NCBI RefSeq assembly: GCF_028657945.1
Contig: NZ_CP059693.1
Location: 4,340,001-4,404,000, forward strand
Reading direction: 5' to 3'
Length of the DNA stretch: 64,000 nt
Source of the DNA: Thalassomonas haliotis
GTDB lineage: Bacteria; Pseudomonadota; Gammaproteobacteria; Enterobacterales; Alteromonadaceae
Of this stretch, positions 1-8,943 are shown one piece after another (positions within the stretch are counted from its first letter, which is position 1; the number at the start of each line of letters is the position of its first letter). The position numbers and the translations under genes were made by a program. A model generated the notes under the pieces. It saw nothing but the letters and a program-made list of their open reading frames with translations, searched no databases and was not told the origin of the DNA.

Positions 1-34
1 TTTCCGTTACAAGTAATTTTGCACAGGTGATTAT

Positions 35-1294
35 ATGCTATACCAATTACACCAGGCCTATACCCAAACCGTTGCCCCGATAAATGCTTATATGCAGCAT
101 ATGCGCAACCTTTGTACCCAGCCGTGGTCTCCTCTCAGTTACACTATGACAGGTAAAACCATAGCCGCCGCTGCAGAAATCGTGGAGCGGATCACCGAGA
201 ATTACCACAAGCCGGAATTCGGCATAAAATATGCCGACATCTGCGGCAATAAAATTGCGGTAACAGAAGAAGTAGTGGTTGATAAGCCCTTTTGCAAATT
301 ACGCCACTTTAAGCGTAATGCCACCTTTAACCAGCCGAAATTACTGATGGTCGCCCCTTTATCCGGGCACCATGCCACCCTGCTCAGGGGCACGGTTGAG
401 CATCTTATTGCCGATCATGAGGTCTACATTACCGACTGGGAAAATGTCCGGGATGTACCTGTCAGCGAAGGCGGCTTTTCACTGGACGACTACATAAGTT
501 ACCTGATTGATTTTTGTGAATTTTTATCAGACGTTCATATCGTGGCCATTTGCCAGGCAACCGTGCCTACCATAGTGGCTGCCACGGTAATGGCAGAAAG
601 GAAGGTCGATTTCCAGCCCAAGTCCATGACCTTGCTCGGCGGCCCGATAGATACCCGCATCAGCCCGACAGATGTCAATGATTATGCGATATCCAAAGAG
701 CTGCAATGGTTTGAGGAAAACGTCATCTGTACCGTGCCCGACACCTACGCAGGTGTAGGACAAAAAGTATATCCGGGGTTTATCCAGCTCACCGGTTTTT
801 TAAGCATGAATTACAATAGCCATGTCCATAAGCATTTCACTTTTTTCGGCGATCTGATCAAAGGGGATGGCGACAGCGCAGAAAACCACAGAAAATTTTA
901 TAATGAATACCTGGCGGTCATGGATATGCCCGCCGACTATTACCTCGACACCATACGCCGTGTCTTTATCGAACATCAGCTGCCCCAGGGGAAAATGGAG
1001 TACCAGGGGAAAGTCATTGATTGTGCTAAGGTCAACCAGGTTGCCCTGTTGACCATAGAAGGCGAAAATGATGATATTACCGGGGTAGGACAAACCGAGG
1101 CGGCGCACCGTATACTCACCGGCATTCCCGAAGACATGAAGTTTCACTATGTACAGGAAGATGTCGGCCATTATGGCGTGTTCAACGGCCGCAGATTCCG
1201 CCAGGAAATCGGCCCGCTGATCAGGCGCTTTATTACCACTTATGATCAGGTAGAGGGTAAAAGCAAAGAACAAACCAGGAAACAAGCCCTGTAA
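35..1294 (+). CDS. phaZ: Intracellular polyhydroxyalkanoate depolymerase
   Basis: A 419-residue alpha/beta hydrolase of the intracellular PHA depolymerase family, which degrades storage granules of poly(3-hydroxybutyrate) in the cytoplasm. There is no signal peptide. The nucleophile region reads HIVAICQATVP with Cys173 in the place where extracellular enzymes carry serine; this cysteine form is known for the intracellular PhaZ family. A conserved C-terminal GHYGVFNGRRFR segment supplies the likely catalytic His. Length is normal for the family. The start ATG is preceded by an AGGTG ribosome site. It converges on the PHA synthase gene, so both arms of PHA turnover lie together. Confidence 0.92.
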   Translation: MLYQLHQAYTQTVAPINAYMQHMRNLCTQPWSPLSYTMTGKTIAAAAEIVERITENYHKPEFGIKYADICGNKIAVTEEVVVDKPFCKLRHFKRNATFNQPKLLMVAPLSGHHATLLRGTVEHLIADHEVYITDWENVRDVPVSEGGFSLDDYISYLIDFCEFLSDVHIVAICQATVPTIVAATVMAERKVDFQPKSMTLLGGPIDTRISPTDVNDYAISKELQWFEENVICTVPDTYAGVGQKVYPGFIQLTGFLSMNYNSHVHKHFTFFGDLIKGDGDSAENHRKFYNEYLAVMDMPADYYLDTIRRVFIEHQLPQGKMEYQGKVIDCAKVNQVALLTIEGENDDITGVGQTEAAHRILTGIPEDMKFHYVQEDVGHYGVFNGRRFRQEIGPLIRRFITTYDQVEGKSKEQTRKQAL

Positions 1295-1385
1295 ATAAAA
1301 AAACGGGCCTGGCAAGGTCAAAGACCATCGGGAGAAACACCAGCCCACTTCCCCTGATGGCCTGTTACCAGCTTATTAGAAAAGC

Positions 1386-3140
1386 TTATATCGCTTCATT
1401 TAACGGGGGGTTTTCAATGTCCTCCAATTTCACTTTAACGTAACGCCCCGGGGCCGCTTCAATCACAGAATATTGCTTAGAGCCAAGCTCAGGCGCAGCA
1501 ATTTTCTTTCCTGCACTTTGCTTCATCCAGTCACTCCAGTGTGACCACCAGGAGCCTTCTTTTTTCTCTGCCGTCGCCAACCAGTGCTCTGCGCCCTGAT
1601 CCCCCTTGCCGTCTACCCAATAATGGCGGCGGTTTTTGCTTACGGGATTAATCACCCCGGCAACATGACCGCTGGCCCCTAAAACAAACTCGTTATCGCC
1701 GCCGAAAAGCTCCATGCCTTTATAGGTACTTTGCCACGGGGCGATATGATCCCCTATGGTGGACAAGAAATAACAAGGGATCTTTATATTGCCCAGATTT
1801 ACATCGCTGCCGCAGATATTCAGGGCATCGGGTTTACTCAGGTTATTTTCCAGGTACATCTGGGTAATATAAAAACGGTACATTTCATAGGGTAAATTGG
1901 TCGAATCGCCGTTCCAGTATAAAATATCAAACGGCGCCGGTTGTTTGCCTTTAAGGTAATTTCTCACCACATAAGACCAGATCAAATCATTGGCCCTGAG
2001 CATATTAAAGGCCACCGCCAGATTCCGGCCGCTCAGCACCCCCTTCTGTTTTGCCTGGGCCAGTAACCTCTCTATTTGTTTGGCATCGATAAAGACCGAA
2101 ATATCCCCCGGCTCTTCAAAATCGACTAAGGTCGTTAAGAAAGTCGCCGAAGCCACAGAGTTATCCTTACGTGCCGTCAATACCGCCTGGGCACAGGCCA
2201 GCAAAGTACCGCCGACACACCAGGATAAGGCATGCAGGGATTTTTGCCCGGTAATTTCTTTTACCCGGTTGATGGCATTGATCACGCCAAGTTCAACATA
2301 ATCATCCCAGCTCAGCGAACCCTGCTCTTTGGTGGGATTAACCCAGGAGATCAAAAAGGTGTTTTGCTCCTGTTCAAGGCAATAACGAACAAAAGAGTTA
2401 TGCTCTTGTAGATCAAGAATATAATATTTATTGATACAGGGAGGCACAACCAACACCGGCTGCTGGTAAACCTTCTGCGTCAAGGGTTTATAATGGATCA
2501 GCTGAAACAGTTCATTTTCATAAACCACGGCCCCTTCGGTTAGCGCCAGATTTTCGCCAAGCACAAAGGCGCTTTCATCTGTCATGCTGATGCGGCCTTT
2601 ATCCATGTCCGAGAGCAGGTTATTCAAACCATTAACCAGGCTCTGGCCGTTGGTTTCTACCGCCTCTTTGATCACATCCGGATTGGTCATGGCAAAATTA
2701 TCCGGCGACATGGCATCGATAAATTGTTTGGTATAAAACACCAGCTTTTCCTGCTCGTCGCTATCAAGACCGGCACTGGCCGCGGTCTCGTTAAGCAGTT
2801 TCGAAGTCATCAGGTATGACTGTTTAATATACTCGAACACGGGATTATTCTGGTACTGCTCCAGAGAGCTGGTCAGCTCTTTGGCCCTGTCTGCGGCCTG
2901 AGCCGGCTGGCCGCCCACTAAGGCGGTCCATAATTTCATATGCTGCTGCTGATATTGCTCCACCAGGCTTAACCAGGAAGCAGGATCTTTTAACGCATCC
3001 TGGGTGAGTTTGAACCACTGCTGGCTAAAATCTTCAATGGCCTGCTTGGTTTCTATGGAAGAAAAATTTGCCAGCATCTTGCTGGTTTCATCATTTAAAT
3101 ATTGGATAAAATCTTGACCTGCCGCCTTACCGCTACCCAT
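1386..3140 (-). CDS. phaC: Class I poly(R)-hydroxyalkanoic acid synthase
   Basis: A 584-residue PHA synthase that polymerises (R)-3-hydroxyacyl-CoA on the granule surface. The N-terminal half is the variable PhaC_N domain. The lipase-like box is SWCVGG with catalytic Cys308; the first box residue is Ser rather than the commoner Gly, which fits the family pattern [GS]-x-C-x-[GA]-G. A downstream IGDHIAP supplies the Asp and SGHVAGVINP the His. It lacks a PhaE/PhaR partner nearby, consistent with class I. The phasin gene lies upstream on the same strand, 158 bases away and separated by a hairpin, so they may be separate or read-through units. Upstream AGTAG is a modest ribosome site. Confidence 0.95.
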   Translation of the reverse strand: MGSGKAAGQDFIQYLNDETSKMLANFSSIETKQAIEDFSQQWFKLTQDALKDPASWLSLVEQYQQQHMKLWTALVGGQPAQAADRAKELTSSLEQYQNNPVFEYIKQSYLMTSKLLNETAASAGLDSDEQEKLVFYTKQFIDAMSPDNFAMTNPDVIKEAVETNGQSLVNGLNNLLSDMDKGRISMTDESAFVLGENLALTEGAVVYENELFQLIHYKPLTQKVYQQPVLVVPPCINKYYILDLQEHNSFVRYCLEQEQNTFLISWVNPTKEQGSLSWDDYVELGVINAINRVKEITGQKSLHALSWCVGGTLLACAQAVLTARKDNSVASATFLTTLVDFEEPGDISVFIDAKQIERLLAQAKQKGVLSGRNLAVAFNMLRANDLIWSYVVRNYLKGKQPAPFDILYWNGDSTNLPYEMYRFYITQMYLENNLSKPDALNICGSDVNLGNIKIPCYFLSTIGDHIAPWQSTYKGMELFGGDNEFVLGASGHVAGVINPVSKNRRHYWVDGKGDQGAEHWLATAEKKEGSWWSHWSDWMKQSAGKKIAAPELGSKQYSVIEAAPGRYVKVKLEDIENPPLNEAI

Positions 3141-3258
3141 AAAACTACTCCGCTATCTGCCCTGTCAGGCAATAATCTTGATACAAATAAAACTACGCAC
3201 TAGTCAGTATTGTGTTCACACTGAGATAGTGCAAATTTAAACGGGATTGACAGCACAA

Positions 3259-3278
3259 AGCCCAACATCAGTCGGGCT
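3259..3278 (-). terminator. Hairpin downstream of the phasin gene
   Basis: On the minus strand AGCCCGAC and GTTGGGCT pair over 8 bp (one G-T) around a TGAT loop and are followed by TTTG. It sits just after the phasin stop and before phaC, so it may attenuate transcription into phaC. The T tract is short, so termination may be partial. Confidence 0.5.
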
Positions 3279-3298
3279 CTTGCCATCAACAAAGAAAA

Positions 3299-3946
3299 TT
3301 ATGATTTAGCCGGGGTGGCTGCTGGCTTCAGTGGCGCGCTTGGGGTTGCGCCATTACTCTTATCCACCTGGGGGATCACCAACTGGGATTGAGTTTCGGT
3401 TTTTGCTGCCGCCGCAGGTTTAGCCTTGACTGCAGGTTTGGCCTTGGCTGCCGGTTTCGCAGCGGCTTTTGCCTTAGTTGCTTTAGCAGCTGGTTTAGCG
3501 GCCGCTTTCGTGGCGGCGGCCCTACCTTTTCCCGCTGCTTTTTTGCTTGCAGCCCTGGGCTTTTTCTCTGCCGCTTTTTTCGGCTTTTTCGCCACTAATT
3601 CCGCCGGTACCGCAACGCTGGCTTTTTCCTGCTCTCCAGGCTGGGTGAAATTAAATATCGTCGGGTATTCCGACTGGACTTTATTGATATTTTCAACAAC
3701 TTTACCAGCAAAATCAGAGAACTGCTGGTTTTGCTTTTGCAGATAGCTTTGCTGAAGCTCCCATAAGTCCTTGGTATCATCAAGGGTAGATATTTTTTGA
3801 ACCTGCTCTACCGCATTATTAAAGCTCGCTTCAAGGAACTGGCTTTGACTGGAGATCAAATCACTGATGAAGGACTGGCCAAGCGTGGCAGCCTGAACCA
3901 GAGGAAAAGAAAAGGGTTGGTTAAATGGTGTCTGGTTATCTTTCAT
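3299..3946 (-). CDS. Phasin with histone-H1-like Lys/Ala tail
   Basis: A 215-residue granule-associated protein. Residues about 1-105 form the amphipathic phasin domain (PFSFPLVQAATLGQSF, then helices rich in Gln). From about residue 115 the chain becomes a low-complexity tail of Ala-Lys-Pro repeats (KKAAEKKPRAASKKAAGKG and AKPAAKA units), like PhaF/PhaM and histone H1 tails that bind DNA and help partition granules between daughter cells. The role of the tail is inferred from composition. It lies upstream of phaC. Two TGC-N3-GCA sites and a 19-base palindrome lie in its promoter region. AAGGACA precedes the ATG. Confidence 0.85.
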   Translation of the reverse strand: MKDNQTPFNQPFSFPLVQAATLGQSFISDLISSQSQFLEASFNNAVEQVQKISTLDDTKDLWELQQSYLQKQNQQFSDFAGKVVENINKVQSEYPTIFNFTQPGEQEKASVAVPAELVAKKPKKAAEKKPRAASKKAAGKGRAAATKAAAKPAAKATKAKAAAKPAAKAKPAVKAKPAAAAKTETQSQLVIPQVDKSNGATPSAPLKPAATPAKS

Positions 3947-4441
3947 GATCTGTCCTTAAATCAAATTTTATTAGTTTTTATTGCTAATATTCTTGCTAAC
4001 CTTAGCTAAGCGGCATGGTTATCACCACATGCTGCGCCGCAACACAAGTTAATTTATGTTGAAATTTTCAACATGTCAACCCTTATTGTGCAACGCAACA
4101 TGAAAATTATCTTGCCTCTGCTCAGGGGAGGTTTTTTTCTAACGGCTTAGGTAACAACTAAAGCCAACAAGTTGAATTTTACCGATAAGCTTTCCGTGAC
4201 TTTTATCAGTTAACACTCGATTAACCATCAAAATACCTGGCCGTCTGCCAACAGACGGTCATCAGCTATTTCTCTGTCAGCCCAGGTAATCTGCGGTGTT
4301 GGCGGACAAAAAAGCATTTTTTTGATTGTTAACCTAATAATAAAGCCTTGTTGCGAACTGATTATTATCACCTATAGTTTATTACAACCCCTTGGCGGGG
4401 AACAAAAATAATATAATTCAGTTCGAATAAGGAAATTATTT
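3947..4441. other. Intergenic region between phasin and cytochrome operon
   Basis: No gene is seen. It holds the divergent promoters for the phasin gene (minus) and the five-gene redox operon (plus), the PhaR-like sites and palindrome listed separately, and a perfect 7-bp inverted repeat CCGTCTG/CAGACGG at 4241-4258 without a T tract. Confidence 0.6.
4033..4097. promoter_or_regulatory. Two PhaR-type TGC-N3-GCA sites flanking a palindrome
   Basis: TGCGCCGCAACA (4033-4044) and TGCAACGCAACA (4089-4100) share the pattern TGC-N3-GCAACA. Between them lies the perfect 19-base palindrome ATGTTGAAATTTTCAACAT (4056-4074). PhaR repressors of PHA genes are known to bind TGC/GCA inverted repeats, and phasin promoters are their usual targets. 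No phaR gene is in the window. The assignment is by pattern only. Confidence 0.4.
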
Positions 4442-6940
4442 ATGAAAAGGTTTTTAGCCCGTTCAAACTTTTTCGTGGTCTTTTTCCTCGTTATTCAGGG
4501 ATGCAGTGAGGCACCTTGTGGCAAGGGAATCGGAAAAACCTTAGATGAAGCGAAATGCGTAGGTCGGGAAGCAGACTCCCTGCCCGGCGCCGATGAAGAT
4601 TATTATGCCGATATGGATTACGGCGTCAGTAAAGACCCGGCATTGATCCAAAGCCGCCTTGCCCCTTATGTCCCGGGGATCACTAACGGCCAGGCGGTTG
4701 ACGCCTTCGTCAAGGGACGCAATAACTGGATCGTCTGGACCGCAGGCAACGACACCCTCTGGGACGAATTATCCAAGGCCAGCGTCGGTAATCTCGATTT
4801 TCTCAAAACCCTTTCTTCCCATCCCAGTTTAACCAAATACAGCCGGGATAACCGCTGGTCTTATTTCGGTCTGGTCAACGAACCTTGCTTTAAGAAAGCC
4901 ACCGGGCCAAGAGCCGACCGCTACGGATTATGGCTGGATGAGCGGGCCGAAGGTTGCGCCCCGGACCCGTTCGAGAACGAAGAAAAATATCCGGGTATAA
5001 AAATCGGCGCCCGCGGCGATAATATGCCCCTTGGTTCCTACTATGGCTACGGCACCGGCGTTATCGGCTTAAGGCTGTTCCCCAACCCGGCATTTGACAG
5101 TGAAGCAGAGAAAAAATGGGATCCCGAGCGCTACTATAACGACCCCGGTTATTATCTCAGTAAAGACCTGGTGAAACCTTACCGCGTCGGCATGTCCTGC
5201 GGCTTTTGCCATGTCGGCCCCAACCCGAGCAATCCGCCTGCCGATCATGAAAACCCCGAGTGGGCCAACCTCAACTCCAACCCGGGGGCGCAATACTTTT
5301 GGATCGACCGCATCTTTATGTGGGGAGCGGATGCTTCAAACTTCGCCTATCAGCTGTTCCATACCTCAAGGCCGGGAGCGCTGGATACTTCCTTTGTTTC
5401 CACCGACTATATCAATAACCCGCGCACCATGAATGCCATCTACAACCTGGGGGCGCGCATGGAGCTGGCGGCCAGGTTCGGCAAGGAAAAACTCTCCGGC
5501 GGCAGCAGCAACAATGCCCAGCTTAATGACTATGTACCCGCCGACACCCCGCTGACCCAGTTCTACCAAGAGCCGGATACCGTATTCACCCCCAGGGTAC
5601 TTAAAGACGGTGCCGACTCCGTCGGCGCCTTAGGGGCACTGAACCGGGTTTACCTGAATATCGGCCTGTTCAGCGACGAATGGCTGCAACACTTTATGCC
5701 CTTAGTCGGCGGGAAAAAAATCAGCCCGATTAAGATAGCCGATGCCCGGAAAAACTCCTCGTTCTGGAATGCCAACGAGGCGCAAACCCCGGACTTGGCA
5801 CTATTCTTCCTTGCCTCCGCCACGCCTGATTATCTTAAAAACGCCCCCGGCGGTGAAAGCTATTTAACGGCCACCGAGGAAGAGATGAACAATGGTAAAA
5901 ATGTCTTTGCCGATACCTGTGCCCGCTGCCACTCAAGCAAGTTCCCGGATAAAACCATCAGTTTCTTCCCGGACAAAGGCTGTAATAACGACAATTATCT
6001 TGCCTGCTGGAACCAATACTGGGACTGGACCCAGACCGATGAATTCAAGCACCAGATGAGAAAAATCGTCAACGAAGCAGACTTTCTCGACAACAACTTC
6101 CTGTCCACCGAGATGCGTATCCCGGTGAGCCAGCTGGAAACCAATGCCTGTAGCCCGCTGGCTACCAACGCCCTGGAAGATAATATCTGGGATAACTTCT
6201 CCTCTGAGACTTATAAAAACCTGCCCTCGGTAGGGGCAATAGAAATACAGCACCCCTATAGCGGCGCAGTCAGCAAATACGAGATGCCCGGCAGCGGCCG
6301 CGGCTATACCCGTCCCGCGTCCCTGGTAAGCTTATGGAGCACAGCGCCTTTTTTACTCAACAACACTTTGGGCCGTTTCGAATACAGCGGCACCGTCCAG
6401 GACCGGATGAAAGCCTTTGACGATGCGATAGAGCAACTGTTGTGGCCGGAAAAACGCGACGGCGACTTTACCGTAGTCACCAAGTCAGGGTTAGAACACC
6501 CGGGCATTATCGACAGAACCACAGAGCAAAGTTACCTGCGGGTCTCTTCCGGTTACCTGCCGGGCTTTTTGCAGGCGCTGGAGGGCACCTTGGCAGACCT
6601 GCTGCCCTGGCTGTTTAGCGGCGAAGGCATAGAAATCGGCCCTATTCCGAGCGGCACCCCGGTCTCTATGCTCTCCAACCTCGACCTGGAGCAACGCAAA
6701 AAAGTGCTCAAGCTGCTGCTGAGAATCAAAAAAGACCTTAAGGCCCTGCCAAAAGGCGCCAGCGACGAACAGGCACGCGAAGTCTTTAAAAACCTGGTGG
6801 ATCCCTTGATTGATGCCAGCAAGTGTCCGGATTACGTGGTCAACAAAGGTCATTACTTCGGCACCCAATACGATAAGAATGCGGTCGCCCTGAGCAACAA
6901 ACAAAAACAAGACTTAATCAAGTTCCTGAAGACATTTTAA
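4442..6940 (+). CDS. Di-haem c-type cytochrome lipoprotein
   Basis: An 832-residue exported protein. The N-terminus is a lipoprotein signal ending in VIQGC (Cys21). Two covalent haem motifs are visible: CGFCH at residues 253-257 and CARCH at 493-497. After the second haem the segment RPASLVSLWSTAPFLLNNT resembles the WATAPFLHNGS loop seen in di-haem peroxidase/MauG and RoxA-type oxygenase families, although this chain is longer. Its exact family was not recognised. It begins a same-strand run with a GMC oxidoreductase starting 15 bases after its stop, which suggests an electron-transfer pair: a flavin enzyme feeding or fed by a periplasm-facing haem lipoprotein. The substrate is unknown. Confidence 0.8.
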   Translation: MKRFLARSNFFVVFFLVIQGCSEAPCGKGIGKTLDEAKCVGREADSLPGADEDYYADMDYGVSKDPALIQSRLAPYVPGITNGQAVDAFVKGRNNWIVWTAGNDTLWDELSKASVGNLDFLKTLSSHPSLTKYSRDNRWSYFGLVNEPCFKKATGPRADRYGLWLDERAEGCAPDPFENEEKYPGIKIGARGDNMPLGSYYGYGTGVIGLRLFPNPAFDSEAEKKWDPERYYNDPGYYLSKDLVKPYRVGMSCGFCHVGPNPSNPPADHENPEWANLNSNPGAQYFWIDRIFMWGADASNFAYQLFHTSRPGALDTSFVSTDYINNPRTMNAIYNLGARMELAARFGKEKLSGGSSNNAQLNDYVPADTPLTQFYQEPDTVFTPRVLKDGADSVGALGALNRVYLNIGLFSDEWLQHFMPLVGGKKISPIKIADARKNSSFWNANEAQTPDLALFFLASATPDYLKNAPGGESYLTATEEEMNNGKNVFADTCARCHSSKFPDKTISFFPDKGCNNDNYLACWNQYWDWTQTDEFKHQMRKIVNEADFLDNNFLSTEMRIPVSQLETNACSPLATNALEDNIWDNFSSETYKNLPSVGAIEIQHPYSGAVSKYEMPGSGRGYTRPASLVSLWSTAPFLLNNTLGRFEYSGTVQDRMKAFDDAIEQLLWPEKRDGDFTVVTKSGLEHPGIIDRTTEQSYLRVSSGYLPGFLQALEGTLADLLPWLFSGEGIEIGPIPSGTPVSMLSNLDLEQRKKVLKLLLRIKKDLKALPKGASDEQAREVFKNLVDPLIDASKCPDYVVNKGHYFGTQYDKNAVALSNKQKQDLIKFLKTF

Positions 6941-6955
6941 ATAAGGACGTTAAAA

Positions 6956-8941
6956 ATGACCGATGAATTCGAATATATCGTCGTGGGTTCAGGGGCCGGC
7001 GGCGGTACCCTGGCCGCCCGTCTGGCAGAGAGCGGCAAGAAGGTATTGGTGCTGGAGTCCGGCAGCGATCCCATGACCTCGTCGGGTTCCGATGCGGTCA
7101 AACCGGACGAAAATCGCCTGCCGGATGATTACCAGGTGCCGGTCTTCCATGCCTTTAGCACGGAAAACAATGCCATGAAATGGGATTATTTTGTCCGCCA
7201 CTACGGCAATGACGAACAGCAGAAAAAAGATCCCAAATACACAGGCGAATTCCAGGGAGAAAAGGTCGACGGCGTACTTTATCCCAGGGCCGGCTGTCTC
7301 GGCGGCTGCACCGCCCATAATGCCATGATAACCGTCTATCCCCATAATGACGACTGGAACGATATCGCCAGGCTCACCGGCGATAATTCCTGGAATGCCG
7401 ACAATATGCGCAACTATTTCCAGAAACTGGAAAACTGCCATCACAGACCATTCAAACGTTTCTTAGGCAAAACCTTGGGCATTAACGGCAGCCGTCACGG
7501 TTACGACGGCTGGCTGCAAACAGAAAAAGCTATCCCGAAAAGTGCGCTCGGCGATGAAGACCTGGTAAAAACCATAGTCAAATCCGCCAAGATCGCCTTC
7601 GAAGACTTAAAAGAACCGCTGCAACGCAACTGGTGGCAATTGCAGGGCTTGGGAGATCCCAACGACTGGCGCCTGGTGGAAGATAATGCCTTTGGCCTGC
7701 GCTACCCGCCGCTGGCAACCCGCAATCACGAGCGCATGGGTTCACGCGAACGTTTGCTCGAAGTGCAGGAGAAATACCCGGATAACCTGCATATCGAACT
7801 CGATGCCCTGGTCACCCGGGTATTGTTCGATGACTATAACCGCGCCACCGGCGTGGAATACCTCAAAGGTAACCGTTTATATAAGGCCCATTCCCTGCCG
7901 CGCAATGAAAGCTCGGACTTTAGGGTGGTTAACGCCAGCAAAGAAGTGATCTTATCCGGCGGCGCCTTTAACAGTCCGCAATTGTTGATGCTCTCGGGCA
8001 TAGGACCCAAAGCCACCCTGGAAAAGCACGGCATCAAGGTACGCATCCCCCTCGAAGGAGTCGGCCAGAACCTGCAAGACAGGTATGAAGTCGGTGTCGT
8101 CAACCGCATGAACTTTGATACCTGGGAAGTGCTCGAAGGGGCCAAATATGCCAAAGGGGACCCCCATTACGAACAATGGCAAAAAGAACGTAAAGGGGTT
8201 TATACCACCAATGGCGCTGTGCTGGCGGTGATCAAAAAATCAATGCAGGAAAGGCCGTTGCCGGATCTTTTCTGTTTTGCACTGCTGGCACTGTTTAAAG
8301 GTTACTTCCCCACCTATTCCAAGATGCTGGCGGACAACCTCAATTATTTGACCTGGGCTGTGCTTAAGGCCCATACCAAAAACACCGGCGGCGAAGTCAC
8401 CCTGAGGTCGGGCGATCCCACGGATACCCCCTATATCAACTTCCGCTATTTCGAAGAAGGCAATGATGCCAAAGGGGAAGATCTCGACTCTGTGGTCGAA
8501 GGCATAAAATTTGTCCGCAAGATGACCCGGCCGCTGATAGAAAAAGGCTTAATCGCCGAAGAAGAACTGCCCGGCAGTGATGTACAAACCGACGAGCAGC
8601 TGAAAAAGTTTGTCCGCGACCATGCCTGGGGACACCACGCCTCCTGTACCTGCCCGATAGGTACCGACGAAGATCCCATGGCGGTACTCGACAGCGAATT
8701 TATCGTGCGCGGCACCCCCAACCTCAGGGTGGTAGACGCCTCCAGCTTCCATAAAATTCCCGGCTTTTTTATTGTCAGCGCCATTTATATGATAGGGGAA
8801 AAGGCCGCCGATGTGATTTTACAACAGGATGAAGCCGGTATCCGGCAAGCACCGGCAAAAGTGGCGGGACAAACCCAAGCCAAGGTTACACCAACGCCGG
8901 AACAGACAGATACCACCCCGGTCAGCACCGCCAGAGAATAA
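6956..8941 (+). CDS. GMC-family FAD-dependent oxidoreductase
   Basis: A 661-residue flavoprotein of the glucose-methanol-choline superfamily. The FAD Rossmann motif YIVVGSGAGGGTLAARLAE is at the N-terminus, a flavin-site GGCTAHNAMI follows near residue 120, and the second GMC signature SGGAFNSPQLLMLSGIGP is near 340. The C-terminal catalytic region reads WGHHASCTCPIGT, keeping a His, but the usual second His/Asn region reads IPGFFIVSAIYMIGEKAAD without the expected residue. It has no signal peptide visible, so it is cytoplasmic unless carried by a partner. It sits between the cytochrome and patatin genes, with the next start 3 bases after its stop. The C-terminal 35 residues are a Thr/Pro/Gln-rich tail. 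Confidence 0.88.
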   Translation: MTDEFEYIVVGSGAGGGTLAARLAESGKKVLVLESGSDPMTSSGSDAVKPDENRLPDDYQVPVFHAFSTENNAMKWDYFVRHYGNDEQQKKDPKYTGEFQGEKVDGVLYPRAGCLGGCTAHNAMITVYPHNDDWNDIARLTGDNSWNADNMRNYFQKLENCHHRPFKRFLGKTLGINGSRHGYDGWLQTEKAIPKSALGDEDLVKTIVKSAKIAFEDLKEPLQRNWWQLQGLGDPNDWRLVEDNAFGLRYPPLATRNHERMGSRERLLEVQEKYPDNLHIELDALVTRVLFDDYNRATGVEYLKGNRLYKAHSLPRNESSDFRVVNASKEVILSGGAFNSPQLLMLSGIGPKATLEKHGIKVRIPLEGVGQNLQDRYEVGVVNRMNFDTWEVLEGAKYAKGDPHYEQWQKERKGVYTTNGAVLAVIKKSMQERPLPDLFCFALLALFKGYFPTYSKMLADNLNYLTWAVLKAHTKNTGGEVTLRSGDPTDTPYINFRYFEEGNDAKGEDLDSVVEGIKFVRKMTRPLIEKGLIAEEELPGSDVQTDEQLKKFVRDHAWGHHASCTCPIGTDEDPMAVLDSEFIVRGTPNLRVVDASSFHKIPGFFIVSAIYMIGEKAADVILQQDEAGIRQAPAKVAGQTQAKVTPTPEQTDTTPVSTARE

Positions 8942-8943
8942 CT

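Noticed and set aside
800-1348. A 182-codon frame opposite phaZ
   Set aside because: It is a shadow of the well-supported phaZ gene.
1324-1360. Possible terminator CCATC...GATGG between phaZ and phaC
   Set aside because: The stem is short with a long loop and no T tract on either side.
3389-3746. Two overlapping plus-strand frames opposite the phasin gene
   Set aside because: They are open only because the antisense of Ala/Lys-rich codons lacks stops; there is no ribosome site and the minus-strand phasin is clear.
6491-7444. Long minus-strand frames opposite the cytochrome and GMC genes
   Set aside because: They have no ribosome sites or domains and lie opposite strongly supported genes in GC-biased codon phase.
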